64,000 nucleotides of DNA from Mycobacterium sp. (GCA_031292665.1 JARLGR010000110.1:1-64000), one strand, 5' to 3'; numbered from the stretch's first letter, positions 47,919-57,810 are shown. Numbers and translations: made by a program. The notes: generated from the letters alone by a model not told the origin.

Positions 47919-48818
47919 ATGCTGTCCGGCATGGCAAGAATCGCGATCATCGGTGGCGGCAGCATCGGGGAGGCATTGCTGTCGGGTCTGCTGCGCGCGG
48001 GCCGGCAGGTCAAAGACCTGGTCGTGGCCGAGCGGATGCCCGAGCGCGCCAAGTACCTCGCGGACACCTATTCGGTGTTGGTCACGTCGGTCGCGGATGC
48101 CGTGGACAACGCGTCCGTCGTCGTCGTCGCCGTCAAGCCCGGCGATGTCGGGTCGGTGATGGGGGAGGTCGCCCGGGTGGCCGCGGCCGCCGACAGCGAC
48201 AGCGCGGAGCAGGTCTTCGTCACGGTCGCGGCGGGCATCACGATCGCGTACTTCGAATCCAAATTGCCGGCCGGAACGCCGGTGGTGCGGGCGATGCCGA
48301 ACGCGGCGGCGCTGGTGGGCGCCGGCGTCACCGCCTTGGCCAGGGGCCGCTTCGTCACCGATCCGGAGCTGGGGGAGGTCTCGGCCCTGTTCGACTCCGT
48401 CGGCGGGGTGCTGACCGTCCCAGAGTCCCATATGGACGCGGTCACCGCGCTGTCCGGCTCCGGTCCGGCGTACTTCTTCCTGATGGTCGAGGCTCTGGTC
48501 GACGCCGGCGTCGCGGCGGGTCTGAGCCGCCAGGTCGCGACGGCCCTGACCGCGCAGACCATGGCGGGATCGGCGGCCATGCTGCTGGAACGGATGGACT
48601 TCGACGGGCCGGCGACCGTGGGACTGGACGGGGCCGCAGCGCGGGGAATCCTGCCGGATGCCACGGCGGCGCAGCTGAGGGCGACGGTCACCTCGCCCGG
48701 TGGTACCACCGCCGCTGCGCTGCGCGAACTGGAGCGAGGAGGGCTGCGGATAGCCGTCGATGCGGCGGTTCAGGCCGCAAAAAGGCGCTCTGAGCAGCTA
48801 AGAATTACATCAGAATAA
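47919..48818 (+). CDS. proC: Pyrroline-5-carboxylate reductase
   Basis: A 299-residue enzyme (Rv0500 orthologue) catalysing the last step of proline synthesis with NAD(P)H. The Rossmann motif IIGGGSIGEALLSGL is near residue 10. VVRAMPNAAALVGAG is family-typical, and SPGGTTAAALRELERGG is the C-terminal signature. The start is ATG 47919, and ATG 47931 (MARIAIIGG) is an alternative. Confidence 0.94.
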   Translation: MLSGMARIAIIGGGSIGEALLSGLLRAGRQVKDLVVAERMPERAKYLADTYSVLVTSVADAVDNASVVVVAVKPGDVGSVMGEVARVAAAADSDSAEQVFVTVAAGITIAYFESKLPAGTPVVRAMPNAAALVGAGVTALARGRFVTDPELGEVSALFDSVGGVLTVPESHMDAVTALSGSGPAYFFLMVEALVDAGVAAGLSRQVATALTAQTMAGSAAMLLERMDFDGPATVGLDGAAARGILPDATAAQLRATVTSPGGTTAAALRELERGGLRIAVDAAVQAAKRRSEQLRITSE

Positions 48819-48957
48819 TTAAGGTTTTTCGGAGAGATTGTCCCTCACCAGTACCATTAACCCCATTAGTCCCGCTATTCTCCTTTCTGTATGCATGTGT
48901 GGGTCCGGCGGAGGGGAAGCCGCTGGCATTGCGCGTGCCTGACACGATTGGGTTGCG

Positions 48958-49215
48958 ATGACGTCTACAAACGGGCCATCAGCGCGAGATTCTGCAGGTA
49001 AGGGGCGGGACACCAGCTCCGTCGACGGCCAGCAGGCCAGGACACAATTCCTCACCGTCGCCGAGGTGGCGGCGTTGATGCGAGTGTCCAAGATGACGGT
49101 GTACCGCCTGGTGCACAACGGCGAACTGCCCGCGGTTCGTGTCGGGCGGTCCTTCCGGGTGCACGCGAAGGCCGTACACGACATGCTGGAGACGTCCTAC
49201 TTCGACGCGGGCTGA
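48958..49215 (+). CDS. Excisionase-family DNA-binding protein
   Basis: An 85-residue protein (Rv0500A equivalent) with a single MerR-like/HTH_17 domain: [36 protein letters not shown]. Such stand-alone domains act as small DNA-binding regulators in actinobacteria. It starts at ATG 48958. It is well separated from proC, and the 139-bp gap holds an AT-rich promoter-like region. The target is unknown. Confidence 0.85.
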
Positions 49216-49371
49216 CCCGACTCCAGCGCCCCCGCAACCCCAACGTGTGCCGTGCTGGTCACGCGGCGGCCAACCAGCTTGGTGTTGGGCGTGGCCACCC
49301 GGGTAAAGTGGCGAGGTCATTCTTACGTCCCTGGACGCGTCCGGGGTCAGATAGCGGAGTCAGCGGAGTTA

Positions 49372-49392
49372 ATGGGTTCAGCATGGGTTCAG
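49372..49392 (+). repeat. Duplicated bS22 start sequence
   Basis: ATGGGTTCAG occurs at 49372-49381 and again at 49383-49392, the second being the bS22 start. The first ATG is in another frame and opens MGSAWVQ, ending at TAA 49393-49395, inside the bS22 gene. A short slip duplication could have made an overlapping upstream ORF. Confidence 0.65.
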
Positions 49393-49484
49393 TAATCAAG
49401 AAGCGGCGCAAGCGCATGTCGAAGAAGAAGCACCGCAAACTGCTGCGTCGTACCCGGGTGCAGCGCAGAAAACTCGGCAAGTAA
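49383..49484 (+). CDS. Mycobacterial small-subunit ribosomal protein bS22
   Basis: A 33-residue, extremely basic protein (Rv0500B equivalent), half of its residues Lys or Arg, with the AURKAIP1/COX24 pattern [14 protein letters not shown]. The same peptide is known as bS22, a small protein of the mycobacterial 30S subunit. ATG 49383 gives [11 protein letters not shown]. It is easily missed because of its length. The DNA just before it contains a duplicated start. Confidence 0.92.
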
Positions 49485-49541
49485 GCCCCGGCCCGCGCCT
49501 GCCGTAACGCCGCCGTCCCGCCTGGCCGTTAGGCTGTTCGG

Positions 49542-50669
49542 GTGGACTCGTCGAGCGGGGAAGGCGCCGGGACCTCCGGCGCCGGAAGTGACACCGTGCA
49601 CTACCCCAAGGTGGTGCTGGTCACCGGTGCGTGCCGGTTCCTGGGGGGCTACCTGACTGCCCGGCTCGCGCAGAACCCATTGATCAAAAGGGTCATCGCG
49701 GTGGACGCGATCGCCCCCAGCAAGGTCATGCTGCGCCGCATGGGCCGCGCCGAGTTCGTCCGCGCCGACATTCGAAACCCCTTCATCGCCAAGGTGATTC
49801 GCAACGGCGACGTCGACACGGTGGTGCACGCCGCGGCGGCGTCCTACGCGCCGCGGTCCGGCGGAACCGCGGCGCTGAAGGAAATCAACGTGATGGGCGC
49901 GATGCAACTGTTCGCCGCCTGCCAGAAGGCGCCGTCGGTGCGTCGCGTCGTGTTGAAGTCGACCTCGGAGGTGTATGGCTCCAGCCCGCGCGACCCGGTC
50001 ATGTTCACCGAGGACGGCACCAGCCGTCGACCCATCCGCGGTGGCTTCGCCAAGGACAGCCTCGACATCGAGGGCTACGCGCGCGGATTGGGGCGGCGCC
50101 GCCCCGACATCGCGGTGACCATCTTGCGGCTGGCCAACATGATCGGCCCGGCGATGGACACCACGCTGTCGCGGTACCTGGCCGGGCCGCTCGTGCCCAC
50201 CATGTTCGGCCGCGACGCGCGGTTGCAGTTGCTGCACGAGCAGGACGCGCTCGGCGCGCTGGAACGTGCGGCGATGGCCGGCAAGGCCGGCACGTTCAAC
50301 ATCGGCGCCGACGGCATCATCATGCTGTCGCAGGCGATCCGGCGGGCCGGTCGGATTCCCCTGCCGGTACCGGGTTTCGGGGTCTGGGCGCTCGACTCGT
50401 TGCGGCGGGCCAACCGCTACAACGAGATCAGTCGCGATCAGTTTGATTATTTGAGTTACGGCCGCGTCATGGACACCACCCGGATGCGCACTGAGCTTAA
50501 CTACCAGCCCAAATGGACGACGGCGGAGGCCTTCGGCGACTACGTCCGCGGCCGCGGCCTGACTCCCATAATCGACCCTCATCGGGTACGCTCCTGGGAA
50601 GGTCGCGCCATCGCCTTAGCGCAGCGCTGGGGTAGCCGAAATCCAATTCCATGGGGTGGGGTCAGGTAA
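49542..50669 (+). CDS. galE2: NAD-dependent epimerase/dehydratase-like protein
   Basis: A 375-residue extended-SDR protein (Rv0501, annotated galE2). The N-terminal Rossmann motif reads TGACRFLGGYL instead of TGxxGxxG. The usual catalytic YxxxK is not evident; the expected place reads DIEGYARGLG without Lys. It may therefore bind a nucleotide without normal epimerase activity. It starts at GTG 49542. It is followed closely by an acyltransferase gene on the same strand. Confidence 0.78.
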   Translation: MDSSSGEGAGTSGAGSDTVHYPKVVLVTGACRFLGGYLTARLAQNPLIKRVIAVDAIAPSKVMLRRMGRAEFVRADIRNPFIAKVIRNGDVDTVVHAAAASYAPRSGGTAALKEINVMGAMQLFAACQKAPSVRRVVLKSTSEVYGSSPRDPVMFTEDGTSRRPIRGGFAKDSLDIEGYARGLGRRRPDIAVTILRLANMIGPAMDTTLSRYLAGPLVPTMFGRDARLQLLHEQDALGALERAAMAGKAGTFNIGADGIIMLSQAIRRAGRIPLPVPGFGVWALDSLRRANRYNEISRDQFDYLSYGRVMDTTRMRTELNYQPKWTTAEAFGDYVRGRGLTPIIDPHRVRSWEGRAIALAQRWGSRNPIPWGGVR

Positions 50670-50674
50670 ATATC

Positions 50675-51742
50675 GTGGCGGGTGAAACCAGAGCCAACGT
50701 CATTCCACTGCACACGAATCGGGGTCGGGTAGCGGCGCGTCGCAGAGCCGATCAGCGGGCGGAGTCGGCCCGTCAACATCCCTCACTGCTGTCCGATCCG
50801 CGCGACCGGGCGTCGGCCGACCAGATCGCCGCCGTCGTCCGCGAAATCGACGAGCACCGGCGTGCGGCGGGTGCGGCGCCCACCGCCGGGGCGCCCCTCA
50901 ACGACCTCGCTCAGCGCGTCGCCGCGGTCGCCGGATTCTTCCGCCAGCGGCTCACCGGTGACTACAGCGTCGACGAGTTCGGCTTCGATCCGCACTTCAA
51001 CAGCGCGATCGTGCGGCCTTTGCTGCGGTTTTTCTTCCGGTCCTGGTTCCGGGTGGAGGTCAGCGGTATCGAAAACCTGCCCGGCGAGGGTGCCGCGCTG
51101 GTGGTGGCCAATCACGCCGGGGTGTTGCCGTTTGACGGGTTGATGCTGTCGGTGGCGGTGCACGACGAACATCCGGCCCACCGGGACCTGCGGCTGCTGG
51201 CCGCCGACATGGTGTTCGACCTGCCCGTGGTCGGGGCGGCCGCCCGCAAGGCCGGGCACACCATGGCCTGCACGACGGACGCGCACCGACTGCTGGCCGC
51301 CGGTGAGCCCACCGCCGTGTTCCCGGAGGGCTACAAGGGGCTGGGCAAGCGCTTCGAGGACCGCTACCGGTTGCAGCGCTTCGGCCGCGGCGGGTTCGTG
51401 ACGGCGGCGCTGCGCACCAAGGCGCCGATCATCCCGTGCTCGATCATCGGTTCCGAAGAGATCTACCCGATGCTCACCGACGTGAAGCTGCTGGCCAGGC
51501 TGTTCGGGCTGCCGTACTTCCCGATCACGCCGCTGTTCCCGCTGGCCGGGCCCGCCGGTTTGGTGCCCCTGCCGTCCAAGTGGCGCATCGCGTTCGGCGA
51601 GCCGATCTACACCAACGACTACGCTGCTTCGGACGCCGACGACCCGATGGTCACCTTCGAGCTGACCGACCAGGTGCGCGAGACGATCCAGCAGACGCTG
51701 TACCGGCTGCTCGCCGGCCGTCGCAACATCTTCTTCGGCTGA
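50675..51742 (+). CDS. PlsC-type acyltransferase
   Basis: A 355-residue 1-acyl-glycerol-phosphate-acyltransferase-like enzyme (Rv0502 equivalent). The catalytic HX4D is in VVANHAGVLPFD, and the second block is AVFPEGYKGLGK. The N-terminal 100 residues are hydrophilic and Arg-rich. I chose GTG 50675 (MAGETRANVIP); an ATG at 50651 overlaps the preceding gene and adds eight residues. It probably acylates glycerophospholipid precursors at the membrane. Confidence 0.82.
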   Translation: MAGETRANVIPLHTNRGRVAARRRADQRAESARQHPSLLSDPRDRASADQIAAVVREIDEHRRAAGAAPTAGAPLNDLAQRVAAVAGFFRQRLTGDYSVDEFGFDPHFNSAIVRPLLRFFFRSWFRVEVSGIENLPGEGAALVVANHAGVLPFDGLMLSVAVHDEHPAHRDLRLLAADMVFDLPVVGAAARKAGHTMACTTDAHRLLAAGEPTAVFPEGYKGLGKRFEDRYRLQRFGRGGFVTAALRTKAPIIPCSIIGSEEIYPMLTDVKLLARLFGLPYFPITPLFPLAGPAGLVPLPSKWRIAFGEPIYTNDYAASDADDPMVTFELTDQVRETIQQTLYRLLAGRRNIFFG

Positions 51743-51836
51743 GTCGGCTGACTTCTTCGCGAGCGTAGCGCCACGGCGAAAAATCGGAGTCGAAAGCCGC
51801 CACAGCGTTACGCCCGCGAGCGACAGGCGACAAGCA

Positions 51837-51867
51837 AACGCCCCGGCGCGGACGGCGTCGGGGCGTT
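51837..51867. terminator. Hairpin between convergent acyltransferase and cmaA2
   Basis: AACGCCCCG (51837-51845) pairs with 51859-51867 around a 13-base GC-rich loop, 12 bp beyond the cmaA2 stop and 95 bp beyond the acyltransferase. It could serve both converging transcripts. Confidence 0.5.
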
Positions 51868-51879
51868 GTGCGTTCAGGA

Positions 51880-52788
51880 CTACTTGACCAGGGTGAACTG
51901 GCAGACGCCCGTGTACCTGTCCCGGAACAGGTCCGAGCAGCCGCGCAGGTAGTGCATGTAGATGTCGTAGGTCTCCTGCCCCTTCAGGGCGATCGCCTCG
52001 TCCTTGTGCGCCTCGAGCGCATCCGCCCAGGCGTCCAGGGTCGGCACGTAATTGTGTCCGATCTTGTGGTAGCGCTCGACCTTCCAGCCGGCGTTGGACG
52101 AGTAGTGGTCGACCTGCGAGATTCGGGGCAGCCGACCGCCCGGGAAAATCTCGGTCAGGATGAACTTGATGAACCGCAGCAGGCTCATCGGCGACGTCAG
52201 GCCCCACTCCTTTGCTTCTTCAGGTTCCGGGACGGTGATGGTGTGCAGCAGCATCCGGCCGTCGTCGGGCGTCAAGCTGTAGAACTTCTTGAAGAAGGTG
52301 TCGTAGCGCTCGAACCCGGCGTCCCCGGCGCCGTCGGCGAAGTGCTCGAACGCGCCCAATGAGACGATGCGGTCGACCGGCTCGTCGAATTGCTCCCAGC
52401 CCTGGATCCGGACCTCTTTGCGGCGGGGGCTGTCGACCTCCTTGAACTTCTCCACGTCGTGGGCGTATTGGTTCTCGCTCAGCGTCAAGCCGATCACGTT
52501 GACGTCGTACTCCTGTACCGCATGCCGCATGGTCGAGCCCCAGCCGCAGCCGACGTCGAGCAGCGTCATGCCGGGCTCGAGGTTCAGCTTGTCCAGGGCG
52601 AGCTTCCGCTTGGCGTACTGCGCCTCTTCCAGCGTCATGTTCGGACGCTCTTCGAAGTAGGCGCAGCTGTAGGTCATCGACGGGTCGAGCCAGAGCTTGA
52701 AGAACTCGTTGGATTTGTCGTAGTGGGATCGGACTGCTTCAACCGGCGGCTTCAGCTGGGTGCCGCCCTTTTCACCCTGTGACGTCAT
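51880..52788 (-). CDS. cmaA2: Trans-cyclopropane mycolic acid synthase CmaA2
   Basis: A 302-residue SAM-dependent methyltransferase (Rv0503c orthologue) that makes trans-cyclopropanes of oxygenated mycolates. The SAM motif [11 protein letters not shown] is near 85, and the family segment [16 protein letters not shown] and the [10 protein letters not shown] region are present. A 10-residue insertion around [13 protein letters not shown] is typical of CmaA2. I chose ATG 52788 (MTSQGEKGG), which gives the known length. The hotdog gene lies just upstream on the same strand. Confidence 0.95.
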   Translation of the reverse strand: MTSQGEKGGTQLKPPVEAVRSHYDKSNEFFKLWLDPSMTYSCAYFEERPNMTLEEAQYAKRKLALDKLNLEPGMTLLDVGCGWGSTMRHAVQEYDVNVIGLTLSENQYAHDVEKFKEVDSPRRKEVRIQGWEQFDEPVDRIVSLGAFEHFADGAGDAGFERYDTFFKKFYSLTPDDGRMLLHTITVPEPEEAKEWGLTSPMSLLRFIKFILTEIFPGGRLPRISQVDHYSSNAGWKVERYHKIGHNYVPTLDAWADALEAHKDEAIALKGQETYDIYMHYLRGCSDLFRDRYTGVCQFTLVK

Positions 52789-52798
52789 TGATCTGAAC

Positions 52799-53311
52799 CT
52801 ACTTTCCAGCTGACATGGATGCAATCGCGGCGATGGTTTCGTCCGTGCCAGCCTCTTGTTGTGCCGCTTCCCCCAGCATCGTTACGACGCCGGTGACAAC
52901 CGGCTTCCCCTCGGCATCGGTGACTTCACTGCGGATTTCCGCGATCACCGTGCCGTGGGACTCTAACACCGAGTCCAGGTAGGTGTCGAAGTACAGCTTG
53001 TCGTTGGCCAGGATGGGCCGATGGAACGTGAACTTCTGGTCCCGATGGAAGACGCGGGCGATGTTGATCGGGATCTTGAATTTGGTGAAGATCTCCAGCT
53101 GCACCCGCCGTCCGGCGACCGCCACAAATGTCAGGGGCGCCACCAGCTCGGGGTACCCGGCTTCGGCGGCGTCAGCCTTGCTGTAGTGCGCGGGGTGGTC
53201 GTCTTTGACCGCCAGCGCGAACTCCCGGATCTTCTCGCGCCCGACCTCGAAGTAGTCCGGTGCCCGATAGTTGCTGCCGATGATTCCTTCGGCGTCTTGG
53301 TGGACTGTCAT
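52799..53311 (-). CDS. MaoC-like N-terminal hotdog protein (UPF0336)
   Basis: A 170-residue protein (Rv0504c equivalent) resembling HadA/HadC subunits of the FAS-II 3-hydroxyacyl-ACP dehydratase. The segment [24 protein letters not shown] is the N-terminal MaoC helix region. It lacks the hydratase-2 catalytic motif, as expected for the substrate-binding subunit. It lies ten bases upstream of cmaA2, so the two are probably co-transcribed and may act on the same meromycolate chains. Confidence 0.82.
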   Translation of the reverse strand: MTVHQDAEGIIGSNYRAPDYFEVGREKIREFALAVKDDHPAHYSKADAAEAGYPELVAPLTFVAVAGRRVQLEIFTKFKIPINIARVFHRDQKFTFHRPILANDKLYFDTYLDSVLESHGTVIAEIRSEVTDAEGKPVVTGVVTMLGEAAQQEAGTDETIAAIASMSAGK

Positions 53312-53352
53312 GCCGCTTTGCGCTCCCCTCTATGTCTCAGCGGCGCAGCTTA

Positions 53353-54249
53353 TCAGCGCGATTGGCGCCGCGATGCCAGCGCTGCCAGCGCGCCGCCGGC
53401 CGCGCCGAGGGCCAGAGCCGACGGCACCCCGATCCGGGCGGCCTTGCGAGCGGTGCGGAAATCGCGGATCTCCCAGCCCCGTTCGCGAGCCAGGGCGCGC
53501 AACCGGGCGTCCGGGTTGATCGCGACCGCGGTGCCGACGAGCGAGAGCATGGGCACGTCGTTGTAGCTGTCCGAGTAGGCGGCGCAGCGTTTGAGTTTGA
53601 GTCCCTCCCGGATCGCCAACGACCGCACGGCGTGCGCCTTGCCGGTGCCGTGCAGGATCTCGCCGACCAGCCTGCCGGTGAACACACCGTCGACCGACTC
53701 GGCGACGGTGCCCAGGGCGCCGGTCAGGCCGAGCCGGCGCGCGATCGTCGCCGCGAGTTCGTAGGGCGTCGCGGTGATCAGCCACACCTGTTGCCCGGCG
53801 TCGAGGTGCATCTGCGTGAGCTCGCGGGTGCCGGCCCAGATCTTGTCGGCGATGATCTCGTCGTAGATCTCCTCGCCAAGCCTTTCCAGCTCCTCGACGG
53901 ATCGTCCCTCGATGAAGGTGAGCGCTTTGCGCCGGCCGGCGGCGACGTCGTCGCTGTTCTCCGTGCCCAGCAGCTGAAACTTGGCCTGCGCGTAGACGAA
54001 TCCGAGAACGTCGCGATACGTGAAGTAGTGGCGGGCGGCCAGCCCGCGCCCGAAATGGACCGCGGAGGAACCCTGCACCAGCGTGTTGTCCACGTCGAAG
54101 AAGGCGGCCGCGGTCAGGTCGACCGGCGGCTGCGGGCGACCCTGCTCGGCGGCCGCCTCCCGCATGCCCTCGAGTGCGCGGGCGGCGCTGGCGTCGGCGG
54201 CCAGCGACTCCAGGTCAATGCGACCGACGTCCGGGTCAGAGGAAGCCAT
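53353..54249 (-). CDS. serB1: HAD-family phosphatase (SerB1)
   Basis: A 298-residue HAD-superfamily IB hydrolase (Rv0505c orthologue), annotated as phosphoserine phosphatase. The nucleophile Asp52 and Asp54 are in FFDVDNTL, and motif III is [14 protein letters not shown]. The C-terminus has a short hydrophobic anchor ([17 protein letters not shown]). AGGAGG lies seven bases before ATG 54249, which decides the start. True phosphoserine activity is uncertain, since serB2 is the main enzyme. Confidence 0.84.
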   Translation of the reverse strand: MASSDPDVGRIDLESLAADASAARALEGMREAAAEQGRPQPPVDLTAAAFFDVDNTLVQGSSAVHFGRGLAARHYFTYRDVLGFVYAQAKFQLLGTENSDDVAAGRRKALTFIEGRSVEELERLGEEIYDEIIADKIWAGTRELTQMHLDAGQQVWLITATPYELAATIARRLGLTGALGTVAESVDGVFTGRLVGEILHGTGKAHAVRSLAIREGLKLKRCAAYSDSYNDVPMLSLVGTAVAINPDARLRALARERGWEIRDFRTARKAARIGVPSALALGAAGGALAALASRRQSR

Positions 54250-54418
54250 CACCGAACCTCCTAGGTCGCTGTCCTGCCCGCTGCCCGGTGAGGGGGCGGT
54301 ATTCAACCCTATCCGGCCCTGCCCGGCACCCTGATCCCGCAGATGTGATGGGCGGCTTTTCGCCTCTGCCGTGGGGTAGGAGTCGCGTCAGCGGACTCGG
54401 CGGCGTGGGTACATCGGC

Positions 54419-54709
54419 TCATGACCACATGGCCAGATTCGTCGCCATCGCGCCGATGTAGTTGGCGTGCGCGGTGGCGCCGGCGCTCGTCAATCGGGCC
54501 AGCGCCTCGCGCATGATCGCCTCGCCGTGAGTCCAGCGGCGGTGCGCCTCGGCGTGCGCCGCCGCGCCCTCCCCCGTCCACGCCACATGCAAATGTGTGA
54601 CGACCGAATCGATTTCGGCGACCACGCTGTCGGCATGCCGCCCGAACTCGGCCATCCGTTGCACCGTGTCGGCCAGCGTGTCGGGATTCACGCGGAACGC
54701 TTCAGTCAC
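54419..54709 (-). CDS. WXG100-family protein, second of pair
   Basis: A 96-residue helical-hairpin protein with the turn motif Trp44-Thr-Gly46 (VAWTGEG) at the centre, as in ESAT-6/CFP-10 proteins exported by type VII systems. It starts at GTG 54709 and overlaps the upstream WXG100 gene by eight bases, so the two are made together and probably form a heterodimer. It lacks a clear C-terminal YxxxD/E. No ESX machinery, PE or PPE gene is nearby. Confidence 0.78.
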   Translation of the reverse strand: MTEAFRVNPDTLADTVQRMAEFGRHADSVVAEIDSVVTHLHVAWTGEGAAAHAEAHRRWTHGEAIMREALARLTSAGATAHANYIGAMATNLAMWS

Positions 54710-55016
54710 CGCCCACCACCTCGCGCAGCGCCCGTGCGGATTGGTTCTCGTTCTGTTGATACCCCGCGCCGGCCTCGGCGAGCGACCGCGCCAGTATCGC
54801 CAGGCCCGCCTGCACCTCGCCGGCTCCGCGATGCCACTGCTCCCACACCGCGGCGTAGGCACTCCCGGACGCACCGCGCCAGCCGCCAAGCAAGGCGCCG
54901 ACCTGGCGGTCCAGAGCGGCCAGCCGGTTCCGCAAATCCTCGGCGCCGTCATTCACCGCTTGGGCGGCCCGCCGCATCGCCGCCGGGTCGACGCGCACGG
55001 TGTTGTCGGCAGCCAC
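54702..55016 (-). CDS. WXG100-family protein with YxxxE signal, first of pair
   Basis: A 104-residue WXG100 protein: helix, Trp46-Arg-Gly48 turn (LLGGWRGASG), second helix, then Tyr86-x3-Glu90 (YQQNE), which fits the YxxxD/E export signal of type VII substrates. It starts at GTG 55016, divergent from the glutaredoxin-like gene 42 bp away. In H37Rv the corresponding interval carries mmpS2-mmpL2 instead. The partner is the adjacent, overlapping WXG100 gene. Confidence 0.82.
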   Translation of the reverse strand: MAADNTVRVDPAAMRRAAQAVNDGAEDLRNRLAALDRQVGALLGGWRGASGSAYAAVWEQWHRGAGEVQAGLAILARSLAEAGAGYQQNENQSARALREVVGGD

Positions 55017-55058
55017 AGCGGCAACCTAACGAGAACCGCGCGGTGCCACAATTCACCC

Positions 55059-55328
55059 ATGAGCCAGGTCTCCCACCGACCGCAGGTGGAGTTGCTGACC
55101 CGCGACGGGTGCGCCATCTGCGAGCGGGTGCAAGCCCGGCTGGCCGAACTGGCCGCCGAGCTCGGCTTCGACCTGTCGACGACCGACGTCGACGCCGCGG
55201 CGGCGGCCGGCAACCCCGCGCTGCGGGCCGAGTTCGGCGACCGGCTGCCGGTGATCCTGCTCGATGGCCGCGAGCACAGCTACTGGGACATCGACGAGGC
55301 GCGGCTGCGCGCGGACCTGGCCCGGTGA
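55059..55328 (+). CDS. Glutaredoxin-like thiol-disulfide protein
   Basis: An 89-residue thioredoxin-fold protein (Rv0508 equivalent; DUF836/glutaredoxin-2-like). The redox motif CAIC is at about 20-23 (DGCAICERVQ), and the cis-Pro is in DRLPVILLDG. It starts at ATG 55059. In mycobacteria such proteins may use mycothiol. It precedes hemA on the same strand with a 126-bp gap. Confidence 0.82.
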   Translation: MSQVSHRPQVELLTRDGCAICERVQARLAELAAELGFDLSTTDVDAAAAAGNPALRAEFGDRLPVILLDGREHSYWDIDEARLRADLAR

Positions 55329-55454
55329 CGAGTCGGCCCGCGCGGGCCGACTGTGACGCTGGGCAATTATTTGGTAGCCCACCTCATAAACGATTACCGT
55401 GGACACCAGTTAGGTCACTGGAGGAAGCAAGGGAGCTGGCCAGGTGATGCTGCC

Positions 55455-56825
55455 GTGAGCGTCTTGCTCTTCGGGGTTTCGCACCGTAGTGCGCCGGTCT
55501 CCGTCCTGGAACAGCTCACCATCGACGAGTCTGATCAGGGCAAGATCGTCGACCGGGTGTTGCAGTCGCCGCTCGTGACCGAGGCCATGGTGCTGTCGAC
55601 ATGCAACCGGGTCGAGGTCTATGCCGTGGTCGACGCGTTCCACGGCGGGTTGGCGGTGATCGGGCAGGTGCTGTCCGAATACTCCGGGCTGTCGATGGGG
55701 GACCTGACCCAACACGCGTACGTCCGCTACAGCGAGGCCGCCGTCGAGCACCTGTTCGCCGTCGCAAGCGGTCTGGATTCGGCGGTGGTGGGCGAGCAGC
55801 AGGTGCTCGGCCAGGTGCGCCGCGCCTACGCCGCCGCCGAGGCCAATCGCACGGTGGGGCGGGTGCTGCACGAGCTTGCCCAGCGGGCCCTGTCGGTCGG
55901 CAAGCGGGTGCACTCCGAGACCGCCATCGACGCAGCCGGCGCCTCCGTGGTGTCGGTTGCCCTGAGCATGGCCGAGCGCCGTCTGGGCGGCATGGAGGGC
56001 AAGACGGCCGCGGTGATCGGCGCCGGAGCGATGGGCGCGCTGTCGGCTGCGCACCTGGCCCGGGCCGGCATCGCGCACGTTCACGTGCTCAACCGGTCCT
56101 TGTCCCGGGCGCAGCGGCTGGCCCGCAAGATCCGCGAAACGGGGGTCCGGGCCGACGCGCTGACGCTCGACCGCGTGGCCGACGCACTGGCGGACGCCGA
56201 CGTCTTGGTCAGCTGCACCGGGGCGGTGAGCCCGGTGGTGTCGCTGGCCGACGTGCACCACGCGCTGGCCACGGGGCGCCGCGACGAAACGACCCGCCCA
56301 CTGGTGATCTGTGACCTGGGCATGCCTCGCGACGTCGACCCGGCGGTGGCCGGTCTGCCCGGCGTGTGGGTCGTCGACGTGGACCGCGTGCAAAACGAAC
56401 CGTCGGCCCATGCCACGGCGGCCGACGTCGACGCCGCCCGCCACATCGTGGCGGCCGAGGTCGCCACCTACCTGGCGGGCCAGCGGATGGCCGAGGTCAC
56501 TCCGACGGTGACGGCGTTGCGCCAGCGGGCCGCAGATGTGGTCGACGCGGAGTTGCTGCGCCTGGACAACCGGCTGCCCGGGCTGGCCGGCGCCGAGCGC
56601 GAAGAGGTGGCCCGCACCGTGCGCCGGGTGGTGGACAAGCTGCTGCACGCGCCCACCGTACGGATCAAACAGCTCGCCAGTGCCCCCGGTGGTGACAGCT
56701 ACGCCGAGGCGCTGCGGGAGCTCTTCGAACTCGACCAGACCGCCGTCGATGCGCTTGCCGCGGGCGAATTGCCCATGGCGGCAAGCGGATTCGACGCGGG
56801 TGTCGCCCAGCCCGGCACCGAGTAG
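55455..56825 (+). CDS. hemA: Glutamyl-tRNA reductase
   Basis: A 456-residue enzyme (Rv0509 orthologue) and first committed step of tetrapyrrole synthesis, reducing Glu-tRNA to glutamate-1-semialdehyde. The catalytic Cys50 lies in [11 protein letters not shown]. The NADPH-binding [15 protein letters not shown] is central, and the dimerisation helices close the protein. I chose GTG 55455 ([14 protein letters not shown]). The AT-rich stretch 55365-55405 before it probably holds the operon promoter. Confidence 0.95.
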   Translation: MSVLLFGVSHRSAPVSVLEQLTIDESDQGKIVDRVLQSPLVTEAMVLSTCNRVEVYAVVDAFHGGLAVIGQVLSEYSGLSMGDLTQHAYVRYSEAAVEHLFAVASGLDSAVVGEQQVLGQVRRAYAAAEANRTVGRVLHELAQRALSVGKRVHSETAIDAAGASVVSVALSMAERRLGGMEGKTAAVIGAGAMGALSAAHLARAGIAHVHVLNRSLSRAQRLARKIRETGVRADALTLDRVADALADADVLVSCTGAVSPVVSLADVHHALATGRRDETTRPLVICDLGMPRDVDPAVAGLPGVWVVDVDRVQNEPSAHATAADVDAARHIVAAEVATYLAGQRMAEVTPTVTALRQRAADVVDAELLRLDNRLPGLAGAEREEVARTVRRVVDKLLHAPTVRIKQLASAPGGDSYAEALRELFELDQTAVDALAAGELPMAASGFDAGVAQPGTE

Positions 56826-56838
56826 TCGATTGGCGCAC

Positions 56839-57789
56839 GTGATCCGGATAGGAACCCGGGGCAGTTTGCTGGCCACCACCCAGGCCGGCGTCGTCAGGGA
56901 CGCCCTGATCGCCAACGGCCACCCCGCGGAATTGGTCACCATCACCACCGCCGGCGACCGATCGTCGGCCCCCATTGGGACCCTGGGCGTGGGTGTCTTC
57001 ACCACCGCGCTGCGCGAGGCCATTGAGGACGGCCGGGTCGACGCCGCCGTGCACTCGCACAAGGATTTGCCGACCGCCGACGACCGGAGGTTCACGATCG
57101 CGGCGATACCCACCCGCAATGACCCCCGCGACGCGGTGGTGGCCCGCGACGGGCTGGTGCTGGGGGAGTTGCCGGCGGGGTCGCTGGTGGGCACGTCGTC
57201 CCCCCGGCGGGCCGCCCAGCTTAGAGCATTGGGTCTCGGTTTGGAAATCCGCCCCCTACGAGGCAACCTAGATACCAGGTTGAACAGGGTAAGCAGTGGT
57301 GATCTTGACGCGGTCGTGGTGGCCCGCGCCGGCCTCGCCCGGCTCGGTCGTCTCGACGACGTCACCGAGACGCTAGAGCCGGTGCAGATGTTGCCAGCAC
57401 CGGCTCAGGGCGCGCTCGCCGTCGAATGCCGCACCGGCGACACCCGGCTGGCGGCGGTGCTGGCGGAGTTGGACGACGCCGACACGCGCGCGGCGGTCAC
57501 CGCGGAGCGAGCCCTGTTGGCCGAACTGGAGGCCGGTTGCTCTGCACCGGTGGGCGCGATCGCCGAAGTGGTCGAGTCCATCGATGACGACGGCCGCGTC
57601 TTCGAAGAGCTGTCGCTGCGCGGTTGCGTGGCGGCGCTGGACGGGTCCGACGTGATCCGCGCGTCCGGCATCGGCCCTCCCGGTCGGGCACGAGAGCTCG
57701 GGCTCTCGGTGGCCGCAGAGTTGTTCGAGCTTGGCGCCCGGGAGCTGATGCGGGCAGCGCGGAAAGACGAACCCGCGCGAGGAAATTGA
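56839..57789 (+). CDS. hemC: Porphobilinogen deaminase
   Basis: A 316-residue hydroxymethylbilane synthase (Rv0510 orthologue) that polymerises four porphobilinogens. The cofactor-attachment Cys is in [11 protein letters not shown]. Substrate residues are in HSHKDLPT and [10 protein letters not shown]. It starts at GTG 56839 ([15 protein letters not shown]), 13 bp after hemA; a TTG at 56830 would add three residues. It is part of the hemACDB operon. Confidence 0.95.
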   Translation: MIRIGTRGSLLATTQAGVVRDALIANGHPAELVTITTAGDRSSAPIGTLGVGVFTTALREAIEDGRVDAAVHSHKDLPTADDRRFTIAAIPTRNDPRDAVVARDGLVLGELPAGSLVGTSSPRRAAQLRALGLGLEIRPLRGNLDTRLNRVSSGDLDAVVVARAGLARLGRLDDVTETLEPVQMLPAPAQGALAVECRTGDTRLAAVLAELDDADTRAAVTAERALLAELEAGCSAPVGAIAEVVESIDDDGRVFEELSLRGCVAALDGSDVIRASGIGPPGRARELGLSVAAELFELGARELMRAARKDEPARGN

Positions 57790-57810
57790 GAAAAGGACGT
57801 GGGAGCGACA

